Below, piece after piece: positions 38,465 through 47,984 of a DNA stretch of 64,000 nucleotides. A program made the translations under genes and the position numbers. The stretch lies in assembly GCF_001513785.1 (NCBI RefSeq), contig NZ_LNQS01000008.1, positions 248,001 through 312,000 on the forward strand, written 5' to 3'. The DNA is from Rheinheimera sp. EpRS3. GTDB taxonomy: Bacteria > Pseudomonadota > Gammaproteobacteria > Enterobacterales > Alteromonadaceae. Position 1 is the stretch's first letter, and the number at the start of each line of letters is the position of its first letter. A model generated the notes under the pieces. It saw nothing but the letters and a program-made list of their open reading frames with translations. It ran no database searches and had not been told where the DNA came from.

Positions 38465-38734
38465 TTACTCTGCCACTACAGCGGCAGTACGCACTGCCTG
38501 ATATGCCAGTAATGCCGTTGCTGCATCCTGCTCAGCGGTTTGCCGGGCCAGCAGCTCTAACGCAGTTTTATGCAGTGCAATTCTGGCCTGTTGCTGATTG
38601 TGGCTATGCAGCTCCTGCAATTGCTGCTGGGCTGCGCCACGGATTTGGTCCGTAAGTTCATCTGCCATCGCATTGTTAGCCAGTAAAGCTCCGGCGAAAG
38701 CAGCAGTGAGGGTTAACGCAGTCAGTGTCTTCAT
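38465..38734 (-). CDS. 89-residue secreted protein, first gene of the pspC operon
   Basis: A signal peptide (MKTLTALTLTAAFAGALLA, cleavage probably after NAMA) leads a short Ala/Gln-rich helical protein. AAGGA lies upstream of the ATG. A sigma-54-like promoter lies at 38779-38796. The gene begins a run of four very small envelope genes ending with pspC. No family is recognised. Confidence 0.7.
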   Translation of the reverse strand: MKTLTALTLTAAFAGALLANNAMADELTDQIRGAAQQQLQELHSHNQQQARIALHKTALELLARQTAEQDAATALLAYQAVRTAAVVAE

Positions 38735-38778
38735 TATCGTTTCCTTGAAAGTGGTTAGTCTGTACTACACAACCGGTA

Positions 38779-38796
38779 TTTCAAGTGCTGTGCCAA
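38779..38796 (-). promoter_or_regulatory. Candidate sigma-54 promoter of the pspC mini-operon
   Basis: On the minus strand TTGGCAC-AGCAC-TTGAAA has the -24 GG in a perfect TTGGCAC box and the -12 element TTGA at the right 12-base spacing. The -12 doublet is GA instead of GC. As I recall, the E. coli pspA promoter also departs from GC there. The start point expected near 38770 leaves a 36-base leader. Confidence 0.55.
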
Positions 38797-38840
38797 GTCG
38801 ATAAAACATCGTAAGTAGCTGATATTAATAAGTAAAAAAA

Positions 38841-38874
38841 TAAAGGCGGGTAACTTTCGTTATACCCGCCTTTT
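38841..38874 (-). terminator. Rho-independent terminator of dusA
   Basis: AAAGGCGGGTA (38842-38852) pairs with TACCCGCCTTT (38863-38873). On the minus strand the stem is followed by TTTATTTTTTTA, a strong termination signal after speD-dusA. Confidence 0.9.
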
Positions 38875-38906
38875 ATTGAAAACCAAAAAATAGTGAAATT
38901 AACTCA

Positions 38907-39896
38907 TCAGGTGGTTAAATCCGCCACAGGCGCTACTTTTGCCAGTGCTTGCAGCATTAACTCTGGTGTTGCATCAGCGAAATGACCACGCTCGCTTAAC
39001 AAACGCCGCCATTGTCTGGCACCCGGCATACCTTGAAATAGCCCCAGCATATGGCGGGCTATATGCCAAAACCGGGCGCCCTGCTGCATTTGCCGCTCAA
39101 TATAGGGCAGCATATCCAACACCACCTGATGCGGGCTGCGGCTGTAACCGGGTTTGCCATATATAAGCTCATCAACACTGCTTAGCAACATAGGGTTTGA
39201 ATACGCCTCGCGCCCCACCATCACACCGTCCAGGTACTGCAGTTGTGCTTTGGCTTGCTCGAGTGTTTTAACGCCACCATTAAGGCTGATATTAAGCTGT
39301 GGAAACTCACGCTTTAACTGGTATACCCGCTCGTAATTCAGTGGCGGCACTTCGCGGTTTTCTTTCGGGCTTAAGCCTTTAAGCCAGGCTTTACGGGCGT
39401 GGACAATCAATTGCTGACAACCAGCATCGGCTACTGTCGCGACAAAGTCCTGCAAAAACTGATAATCGTCGGAATCGTCAATACCAATGCGGGTTTTCAC
39501 CGTCACCGGTATGCTGACTACATCCTGCATGGCTTTGATGCAATCGGCCACTAACTGTGGCTGCGCCATCAGGCAGGCACCAAACATGCCGTTTTGCACC
39601 CTGTCAGACGGGCAGCCAACATTAATATTTACTGCATCATAGCCGCGCTGCTCTGCCAGCTTAGCACAGTGCGCCATATCAGCCGGGTTAGAACCGCCCA
39701 GTTGCAGCACCACAGGATGCTCTTCTTCATTAAACGCTAAATAATCACCGCTGCCATGAATAATAGCGCCGGTAGTGACCATTTCAGTGTACAGCACGGC
39801 ATGCTGGCTCAGCAGGCGGTGAAAGTAGCGGCAATGCTTATCAGTCCAATCCAGCATAGGGGCGATGGAAAACTTATGGTCGATAAGCCTGGCCAT
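38907..39896 (-). CDS. dusA: tRNA-dihydrouridine synthase A
   Basis: The flavoenzyme reduces uridine 20/20a of tRNA. The 329 residues show the FMN barrel opening [34 protein letters not shown] with the catalytic Cys, and KTRIGID. It begins three bases after speD and ends before a strong terminator, so speD-dusA form an operon. Confidence 0.96.
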   Translation of the reverse strand: MARLIDHKFSIAPMLDWTDKHCRYFHRLLSQHAVLYTEMVTTGAIIHGSGDYLAFNEEEHPVVLQLGGSNPADMAHCAKLAEQRGYDAVNINVGCPSDRVQNGMFGACLMAQPQLVADCIKAMQDVVSIPVTVKTRIGIDDSDDYQFLQDFVATVADAGCQQLIVHARKAWLKGLSPKENREVPPLNYERVYQLKREFPQLNISLNGGVKTLEQAKAQLQYLDGVMVGREAYSNPMLLSSVDELIYGKPGYSRSPHQVVLDMLPYIERQMQQGARFWHIARHMLGLFQGMPGARQWRRLLSERGHFADATPELMLQALAKVAPVADLTT

Positions 39897-39899
39897 CAG

Positions 39900-40706
39900 T
39901 TACTTCATATCCGGCAGGTTACGGCCGTAGAAAATTTCGCGCATTTCGCGGAACACTTTTTTGCTGATTGTCTTTTGCTCTTCCGGCGTCATTGAATCTT
40001 TGCCCATACCAAACAGGTAGTTATTCAAATCAGCTTCTTTTAGCATCATTTTGGTGTGGAACAGGTTTTCCTGATACACGTTAACGTCAATCATCTGGAA
40101 GGCACGTTTGGTGTCTTCGTCCATAAAGTTCTGAATAGAACTGATAGGGTGATCGATATAATGCTTGGTGCCGCTGACATCACGGGTAAAACCACGTACG
40201 CGGTAATCGATGGTAACAATGTCAGATTCAAAGCTGTGGATCAGAAAGTTCAGTGCTTTCAGTGGCGATATAATACCGCAGGTAGAAACCTCGATATCGG
40301 CACGGAAAGTACAGATGCCATCATGCGGATGGATTTCCGGATAGGTATGCACGCAAATATGGCTTTTATCCAGATGTGCCACAACGGCATCAGGCCGCGG
40401 CCCCGGGTTTTCTGAGTTGTCTGGATCAACCAGTACCGGCTCTTCACTTACCAGTATGGTAACGCTGGCGCCTTGCGGATCGTAATCCTGCCGTGCCACA
40501 TTCAGAATGTTAGCACCGATAATATCAGTGACTTCAGTCAGAATATCCGTCAACCGATCGGCATTATATTGCTCGTCGATATATTCGATGTATTCCTGCC
40601 GGTGTTGCTCAGTTTTGGCATAACAAATGTCATAAAGGCTGAAACTCAGGCTTTTTGTCAGGTTATTAAAACCGTGTAGTTTCAATTTTTCAAAAGGCTT
40701 AACCAC
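39900..40706 (-). CDS. speD: S-adenosylmethionine decarboxylase proenzyme
   Basis: The enzyme makes the aminopropyl donor for spermidine. The 268 residues match the E. coli-type family. Self-cleavage occurs at Lys-Ser in [14 protein letters not shown] and leaves a pyruvoyl group on the Ser. [13 protein letters not shown] and YYGRN-like ends are conserved. The start is GTG 40706 with GGAG ten bases upstream, and a four-codon ATG frame overlaps that start. A terminator for the upstream gene lies only about 20 bases upstream. Confidence 0.95.
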   Translation of the reverse strand: MVKPFEKLKLHGFNNLTKSLSFSLYDICYAKTEQHRQEYIEYIDEQYNADRLTDILTEVTDIIGANILNVARQDYDPQGASVTILVSEEPVLVDPDNSENPGPRPDAVVAHLDKSHICVHTYPEIHPHDGICTFRADIEVSTCGIISPLKALNFLIHSFESDIVTIDYRVRGFTRDVSGTKHYIDHPISSIQNFMDEDTKRAFQMIDVNVYQENLFHTKMMLKEADLNNYLFGMGKDSMTPEEQKTISKKVFREMREIFYGRNLPDMK

Positions 40707-40725
40707 TTAACATTGTCTCCGCTAA

Positions 40726-40744
40726 AAAACCGGTTACCGGTTTT
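40726..40744 (-). terminator. Terminator between yhfA and speD
   Basis: AAAACCGG (40726-40733) and CCGGTTTT (40737-40744) form an eight-pair stem around a three-base loop. On the minus strand a TTTTTT run covers the stem end. It ends the yhfA transcript or acts as an attenuator in front of speD. Confidence 0.8.
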
Positions 40745-40760
40745 GACTAATTTACTGCTG

Positions 40761-41189
40761 TTATTCTGCTGCCGGCGTAAGCTCAGCAGCTATAACACTG
40801 AATGAATGTGTTACGGCTACGCTGCCGGATAACATAATGGATACCGAACAATATTTATCTGCTGACAACTGCACTGCCCGCTCTACCTGCTTTTCACTGA
40901 GGTTAACCCCGGTTACGGCAAAATGCAGATGCAGTTTGGTAAATACTTTAGGTACGGTGTCGGCGCGCTCGGCACTTAGCTTAACTTCACAATCAAGCAC
41001 TTGCTGGCGGGATTTTTTTAAAATACTGACAACATCAACAGATGAGCAGGCACCTGCGGCCATCAGCACCATTTCCATCGGGCTGGGAGCCGTGCTGTCA
41101 TCTTTATTGCCGTCAAATACCACTGCGTGACCACTACCAGAGCGGCCAATAAAGGTATTGTTATCGTGCCATTTAACCGTTGCTTCCAT
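40761..41189 (-). CDS. yhfA: OsmC family protein YhfA
   Basis: The 142-residue product from ATG 41189 aligns well with E. coli YhfA. It shares APSPMEMVLMAAGACS with the reactive Cys, DCEVKLSAER, and the second conserved Cys in LSADKYCSV. OsmC proteins reduce organic hydroperoxides; the role of YhfA is not established. An upstream ATG at 41222 would add 11 residues not found in homologues. Confidence 0.9.
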   Translation of the reverse strand: MEATVKWHDNNTFIGRSGSGHAVVFDGNKDDSTAPSPMEMVLMAAGACSSVDVVSILKKSRQQVLDCEVKLSAERADTVPKVFTKLHLHFAVTGVNLSEKQVERAVQLSADKYCSVSIMLSGSVAVTHSFSVIAAELTPAAE

Positions 41190-41273
41190 CACAAACCCCA
41201 GCCAGAAAAAGGAGGCCGACATTCTACGTAAAAGCTGCTCAGGTATCTAGCACATTTGCAGTAAGGTGTAGCG

Positions 41274-41621
41274 TTAATCCATCAGATCGGCGATAGCAGT
41301 ATCGAACAGGTTTTTGATTAACAGAGAGATTTCATTGATAAGTTCAGCCTGCTGGCGGGTGGCTTTTTTATCCAGCACACTGGCGAGCACCTCCTGAAAG
41401 TCATACATAATGCCGTCAACTTCACGGATAATCATGCTGCGGTGGTTCATCTCCAGCTCAGTGTGCTGGGTGCAAAGCGTGATAATTTGCTCTGCGATAG
41501 ACTCTTCCAGTAAGGCACCAATAGTTTTATCTGCATCACCCGAGCCGGTTTGCTCAAACAGCGACAAATGCTCTGTCAGAAACTGGATCAAATGCTCGTA
41601 TCCGGGTTTATCTGTGACCAT
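41274..41621 (-). CDS. DUF3802-like protein
   Basis: The 115-residue soluble, helical and acidic protein contains GYEHLIQFLTEHLSLFE near its start and IIREVDGIMYDFQEVL in the middle, both similar to what I recall of DUF3802 from Alteromonadales and Vibrionales. No catalytic motif or export signal is seen. Function is unknown. Confidence 0.6.
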   Translation of the reverse strand: MVTDKPGYEHLIQFLTEHLSLFEQTGSGDADKTIGALLEESIAEQIITLCTQHTELEMNHRSMIIREVDGIMYDFQEVLASVLDKKATRQQAELINEISLLIKNLFDTAIADLMD

Positions 41622-41699
41622 GGGCTGTTTTACACCTGACTGTTGGCAAGAGATGCATTAAGTATGCGTTATTTAAGCAAATACTGCAGCAGAAAACAA

Positions 41700-41719
41700 A
41701 TCGGGGCGCTAGCCCCGAT
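41700..41719 (-). terminator. Terminator of the astC-astA-astD genes
   Basis: ATCGGGGC (41700-41707) pairs with GCCCCGAT (41712-41719) around four bases. On the minus strand TTGTTTTC follows, 21 bases after the astD stop. Confidence 0.75.
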
Positions 41720-41740
41720 AAGATTTATTTACTGCCAGAC

Positions 41741-43210
41741 TTAAAAAGCCAGACCCGGCGATAATTGCTCTGGCAATACTACCTGTTCCAGCTCCACAGA
41801 CGCCACCGGATAAGCACAGTAATCTGCGGCATAAAATGCACTGGCCCGGTGATTGCCGCTTGAACCCACACCGCCAAAAGGTGCGGCTGAGCTGGCGCCG
41901 GTAATCGGCCGGTTCCAGTTAACAATACCGGCGCGGATGCGGCGGAAGAAATGCTGATATAACTCAGCACTGTCACTTAACAGCCCGGCAGATAAACCAA
42001 ACTGGGTGTTGTTGGCCGCATCAATCGCCTGATCAAAATCAGTGAAGCGGAACACCTTTAACAGTGGGCCAAAATGCTCGTCATCCGGATAATCGGTTAT
42101 GTTGCTGCATTCAATAATGCCCGGGCTCACCAAAGCGGTGTTAACATCGATATGCTGCATTTCAACCAGCACCTTGCCACCCAGTTCAACTAATTGCTGC
42201 TGCACGGCCAGCATACCTTTAGCGGCGGCAACAGAAATCATTGAACCCATAAAAGGCTGCTCGGCGGCGTCATACACACCTACCTTGATATTGCGGGTTA
42301 CTTCAAGCAGGCGCGCCAGAATGGCATCGCCCTGCGCATTGGCAGGTAAAAACAATTTACGGGCGCAGGTACAGCGCTGGCCGGCAGAAATAAAAGCCGA
42401 CTGAATAATATCGTGCACTGCGGCATCAATATTACTGACATCCTGGACAATCAGCGGGTTATTGCCGCCCATTTCCAGTGCCAGAATTTTATCCGGCCGG
42501 CCGGCAAACTGCTGGTGCAGGTAATGGCCGGTGCGGGAGCTGCCGGTAAAGAAAATACCATCAATACCATTGTGGCCTGCAATCGCCTTACCGGTATCTA
42601 CTTCGCCTTGCAGTAAAGCAATAACGCCAGCAGGCAAACCGGCCTGCTGCCATAGTTTTACGGTTTCCTCAGCCACTTTCGGCGTTAACTCTGAGGGTTT
42701 AAATATTACTGCATTACCTGCCAGCAAGGCCGGTACTATGTGGCCATTGGGTAAGTGGCCAGGGAAATTATAAGGCCCGAATACTGCGACTACACCATGC
42801 GGTTTATGCCGTACAAAAGCCCGGCCCTGTGGCATCGGGTTTTCTTTGCTGCCGGTGCGCTCCTGATAAGCCCGTACAGAGATATCAATTTTACCAATCA
42901 TCGCCGCAACTTCAGTGCGGGCTTCCCACAGTGCTTTACCGGTTTCGCTGGCAATAGTCAGTGCCATGGCTTCTTTGTTGTTGGTAAGCTGCTCAGCAAA
43001 CTTTTTTACCACAGCAACACGCTCATCAAAGCTTAAGCCAGCCCAGTCATATTGCGCTTTACGCGCCACCTGCACCGCAGTGTCTACCTGTGCAGCAGTT
43101 GCCGCCTGGCCTTGCCATACCGGCGTGTTTTTTACCGGGTCCAGTGAGGTAAATTCTTTACCTTCACCACCAAGCCATTGATTATTAATAAACTGTACTG
43201 CGTGATTCAT
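41741..43210 (-). CDS. astD: N-succinylglutamate 5-semialdehyde dehydrogenase
   Basis: This is the fourth enzyme of the arginine succinyltransferase pathway. The 489-residue aldehyde dehydrogenase has [12 protein letters not shown] with the general base and [12 protein letters not shown] with the catalytic Cys. FFTGSSRTG binds NAD. It follows astA by 12 bases and ends before a terminator. astB and astE are not in this cluster. Confidence 0.95.
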   Translation of the reverse strand: MNHAVQFINNQWLGGEGKEFTSLDPVKNTPVWQGQAATAAQVDTAVQVARKAQYDWAGLSFDERVAVVKKFAEQLTNNKEAMALTIASETGKALWEARTEVAAMIGKIDISVRAYQERTGSKENPMPQGRAFVRHKPHGVVAVFGPYNFPGHLPNGHIVPALLAGNAVIFKPSELTPKVAEETVKLWQQAGLPAGVIALLQGEVDTGKAIAGHNGIDGIFFTGSSRTGHYLHQQFAGRPDKILALEMGGNNPLIVQDVSNIDAAVHDIIQSAFISAGQRCTCARKLFLPANAQGDAILARLLEVTRNIKVGVYDAAEQPFMGSMISVAAAKGMLAVQQQLVELGGKVLVEMQHIDVNTALVSPGIIECSNITDYPDDEHFGPLLKVFRFTDFDQAIDAANNTQFGLSAGLLSDSAELYQHFFRRIRAGIVNWNRPITGASSAAPFGGVGSSGNHRASAFYAADYCAYPVASVELEQVVLPEQLSPGLAF

Positions 43211-43222
43211 ATATCTCCCCTA

Positions 43223-44239
43223 TTAAATTCTTGTAACCCGAACCCAGTCGCCCGCGTTTACCCGCAGCGCCGCGGCAACATCAGCCGGCAGGGTTACCTC
43301 TGCGCTATGTTCGTTTACGTCAAGTGCCAGCCAGGTAGCACGGAAGTCTACAACGCTGGTATTACATATCAGATAAGGCTGGCCGTTAACGACATCGCCC
43401 AGCCGCACCTGCAGGCGCTGGCTGTTGCGCACTGAGCGGATATGTTCCACTCTGGCTTCTACTGTAGGGCCGGCATCAAAAATATCGACATAGCCTCGAT
43501 GCGAAAACCCCTCTGACTGCAGCAATGCCAGCGCAGGTTTGGTTTTATCATGCACCCGGCCAATTACTGCCTGCGCCTGTTTGCTGAGCAGGCTGACATA
43601 AATCGGATACTTAGGCATCAGTTCTGCGATAAACACCTTCTGGCCTATGCCAGTCAGATAATCTGCGGTGGGGAAATCCAGCGAGAAAAAATGCTCCTGC
43701 AGCCACTGCCAGAATGGCGAGCTGCCGTCGGTATTGGAAATACCGCGCATTTCGGCGATCACTCTGTCGGAAAAACGCTGCGGGAATTCCGCCATAAACA
43801 AAAAGCGCATTTTTGACAGCAAACGGCCATTGTTTTTCTCGCGGCGGCTTTCTCGCAAAAATAACGTGCATAACTCACTAACGCCGGTGTAATCATTACA
43901 CAGGGTTAATATATCGGCTGTTTTATACACCCCGAGTGAACGTGAGCTATGTACCACCTTGCCCAGGTGGTAATGATAAAACGCATCATCCAGCCCCACA
44001 GCGGCTTCCAGCGCGCTGGTGCCACATACCTCACCGGTGAGCGTATCTTCCAGCACAAACAGATAGCCTTCATCACCCGGCGAACTGACCTGCTTGTTAA
44101 ATGATTGCTCTGAGCGGCTTATTTTACGCATCAGCAGTTCATCATTTACCGGTAACGAGGTAAAACCATGCCCCGACTCAACCGCAATGCTATACAGCGC
44201 CGGGTAATCATCCGCACGGATTGGGCGAATCACCATCAT
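43223..44239 (-). CDS. astA: Arginine N-succinyltransferase
   Basis: AstA starts arginine catabolism by succinylating the alpha-amino group. The 338 residues begin MMVIRPIRADDYPALYSIA as in E. coli. Conserved blocks include SELCTLFL, EMRGI and FIAELMPKYPIY. GGAG lies eight bases before the ATG. A structured 133-base gap separates it from the aminotransferase gene upstream. Confidence 0.95.
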   Translation of the reverse strand: MMVIRPIRADDYPALYSIAVESGHGFTSLPVNDELLMRKISRSEQSFNKQVSSPGDEGYLFVLEDTLTGEVCGTSALEAAVGLDDAFYHYHLGKVVHSSRSLGVYKTADILTLCNDYTGVSELCTLFLRESRREKNNGRLLSKMRFLFMAEFPQRFSDRVIAEMRGISNTDGSSPFWQWLQEHFFSLDFPTADYLTGIGQKVFIAELMPKYPIYVSLLSKQAQAVIGRVHDKTKPALALLQSEGFSHRGYVDIFDAGPTVEARVEHIRSVRNSQRLQVRLGDVVNGQPYLICNTSVVDFRATWLALDVNEHSAEVTLPADVAAALRVNAGDWVRVTRI

Positions 44240-44271
44240 CGTCGCTACTCCACTTTTACGTTATTGTTTTC

Positions 44272-45924
<1,653 letters not shown>

Positions 45925-47052
45925 TTACAATTCAATATTTAAACGCTTAAGGTTGGTTCTTGCCAGAATATCTACGCTGTCGCTACTTAATTGTACTGCC
46001 GCAAACCAATTACTGGTTTCCTGCTCTGATATCTGCTGGCTATTGCGCAGCGTTTGCCACTGCACATAGGTTTGCGCCTGCAATACCAGCCGGGCCAGAG
46101 GGCTGCAGCCGGCAAAACCGGCACCTTCAGCCAGTTGATCCAGCGTCTGGCATAGCGGTAATGTACGTAACTGCCAGCGCGAAGTGATGTCTGCACTTAA
46201 TACCGCAGCGAACTCGGCAAGGCTTTCACACAAAAAGCTGGCATCGGCTTCAAGCTGATCCAGTGTATTGGTCAGCTGCGTATCGCGGTTTTCTCTGGCA
46301 TGCAACAGTTGCTGCTGGCGTACCTGCAGGTAAGTACGCAGGTAATTGCGGGTAACTACGGCATGGCCGGTGGTATGAAACAAGCCAGCACAAAACGCAT
46401 TGTAAGGGTGTTCTGCACTGTTTTCTGCTAACGCACGCGCGGCAATGGCAACGGCCAGTGTGTAGTCCCACAATCGGCTTTTTAACGGCGTAAAAGGGTC
46501 GGTTGAATGCGGTATCATCCGGCGCATAGCATATACCGGTATAATCAGCTGCAAACTTTCAACGCCTAAAAAACGTAGTGCGGTTTTAATATCTTTGATC
46601 ATCGCACCCGATGCGGTGCGGTTACGGTACTGCGGCTGATTAACCAGACGTAATAACTCTTCTTTTAACCATGGCACCTTTGATACCAGCGGATCGAGCT
46701 TATTAACGGTAACAATTTTTTCACTGAGTACATCCAGCACCGGGAAAAATGCTTCGCCCGGGTCAAACAACGACGCCATCACCTGCTCAATATTATGCAA
46801 CTTGCGTAGCAGCTCATCGGCCACTTCATCGTGCAAATGCGCCTGAGCAAACTCAGTAAACTGGGCTTTAGCCTGCTCGCCGGCTTCGCGTAGCTGTTGG
46901 GCCTGAGCTTCCACAGCAAGCAAGGTGCGCTGCGTATCCACCTGCCCTGCCCGGATTTGGTAGCCCAGACGTTTCTTTTGTGGGTTTACCCCAACTAACT
47001 GATCGAAAAAGCGCTGCACCATCACATCTGCAAAAGCCACTAAATACTCCAT
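45925..47052 (-). CDS. HDOD-domain signalling protein
   Basis: The 375-residue protein from ATG 47052 has an N-terminal helical segment and an HDOD domain at about 120-310, with RTASGAMIKDIKTALRFLGV and ESLQLIIP typical of that fold. The HD-type residues needed for catalysis are not evident (FHTTGHAVV). HDOD proteins usually act as non-enzymatic regulators linked to motility or c-di-GMP. A TTG 14 codons upstream is an alternative start. The gene lies downstream of pabA. Confidence 0.8.
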   Translation of the reverse strand: MEYLVAFADVMVQRFFDQLVGVNPQKKRLGYQIRAGQVDTQRTLLAVEAQAQQLREAGEQAKAQFTEFAQAHLHDEVADELLRKLHNIEQVMASLFDPGEAFFPVLDVLSEKIVTVNKLDPLVSKVPWLKEELLRLVNQPQYRNRTASGAMIKDIKTALRFLGVESLQLIIPVYAMRRMIPHSTDPFTPLKSRLWDYTLAVAIAARALAENSAEHPYNAFCAGLFHTTGHAVVTRNYLRTYLQVRQQQLLHARENRDTQLTNTLDQLEADASFLCESLAEFAAVLSADITSRWQLRTLPLCQTLDQLAEGAGFAGCSPLARLVLQAQTYVQWQTLRNSQQISEQETSNWFAAVQLSSDSVDILARTNLKRLNIEL

Positions 47053-47131
47053 CTGAATTCGGTGACAGTTGTCATCTGCACTGTCTGCTGCCAATACTGC
47101 AACCTGACTCTGACAGAGTCAAGCCAGCCGG

Positions 47132-47722
47132 CTAGCCGGGTTGGGCCGAGGTTAAAAAATTATCTAACAGCTGTTTTCCCTGCTGGCTAAGAATAGCCTC
47201 AGGATGAAACTGCACACCGTGCAATGCCAGCCCGGGGTGCATTAAGCCCATAATGTCTGCTGTTTCCTGGCTGGCATCATCTGTCCAGGCTGTTTGCACC
47301 AGTTCAGCGGGCAGGCTGTGTTTGTCGACTACCAAAGAGTGGTAGCGCGTTACATCCAGCGGATTAGCCAGACCACGAAATACCGACTGATTATTGTGCC
47401 GCACCAGCGAATTTTTACCATGCATTACCTGACGGGCCCGTACCACACGGCCACCAAATACCTGCGCAATAGCCTGATGGCCCAGACAAACCCCTAACAG
47501 AGGAATTTTCCCGGCAAATTGCTCAATTGCCGCCAACGACACGCCGGCATCATCGGGGGTTTTCGGGCCGGGAGAGATAACAATATGGTCCGGCGCCAGT
47601 TTGGCTATCTGCGCCACGCTAATATCATCGTTGCGCCGCACGATAACCTGCTGGCCTAATGCAGCAAAATACTGCACCAGGTTATAAGTAAAAGAGTCGT
47701 AATTATCGATCATCAGCAGCAT
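47132..47722 (-). CDS. pabA: Glutamine amidotransferase of aminodeoxychorismate/anthranilate synthase
   Basis: The 196-residue class I amidotransferase feeds ammonia to PabB for folate or to TrpE for tryptophan. It has [39 protein letters not shown] with the nucleophilic Cys, and FHPEAI with the catalytic His-Glu. Location next to argD, as in E. coli, favours pabA. No trpE or pabB is adjacent. Confidence 0.9.
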   Translation of the reverse strand: MLLMIDNYDSFTYNLVQYFAALGQQVIVRRNDDISVAQIAKLAPDHIVISPGPKTPDDAGVSLAAIEQFAGKIPLLGVCLGHQAIAQVFGGRVVRARQVMHGKNSLVRHNNQSVFRGLANPLDVTRYHSLVVDKHSLPAELVQTAWTDDASQETADIMGLMHPGLALHGVQFHPEAILSQQGKQLLDNFLTSAQPG

Positions 47723-47841
47723 TCGGCCGTCCCTGCTTTATAAGCCCATAGCGAATAACGGGCTATTTTGCCACAAGCGACGGCTTTTTGCTGCGCTGCT
47801 AAAGCGCAACGGTCGGGTTTGGATATTTTTACAGCAGTTCA

Positions 47842-47897
47842 TTGACAGGCTATTAATCATACAATAGGATGATTAATAGTTCGTACAATAGCACGAA
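47842..47897 (+). promoter_or_regulatory. Promoter with two palindromic operators ahead of the TonB receptor gene
   Basis: TTGACA (47842-47847) and TAGGAT (47865-47870) are 17 bases apart. A perfect palindrome covers the -10: ATTAATCAT-N8-ATGATTAAT (47852-47877). A second, TTCGT-N8-ACGAA (47880-47897), lies just after the start. Both enclose ACAATAG(G/C) and their centres are 24 bases apart. This is the geometry of a repressed promoter. Confidence 0.65.
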
Positions 47898-47984
47898 TAA
47901 TAAAAACACATAAAAAAACGCCTCCATTGTCAGTTTTCTCTGGCCAGGAAGGCAATAACATAAGTGACAAGGGGAGTTATGCTC

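Noticed and set aside
47106-47120. GACTCT-GAC-AGAGTC inverted repeat between pabA and the HDOD gene
   Set aside because: Short stem without a T-run; could arise by chance.
47876-47891. Resemblance of AATAGTTCGTACAATA to a Bacillus-type AraR box
   Set aside because: About 12 of 16 positions match, but the palindrome here is centred elsewhere and no AraR gene is in the window.
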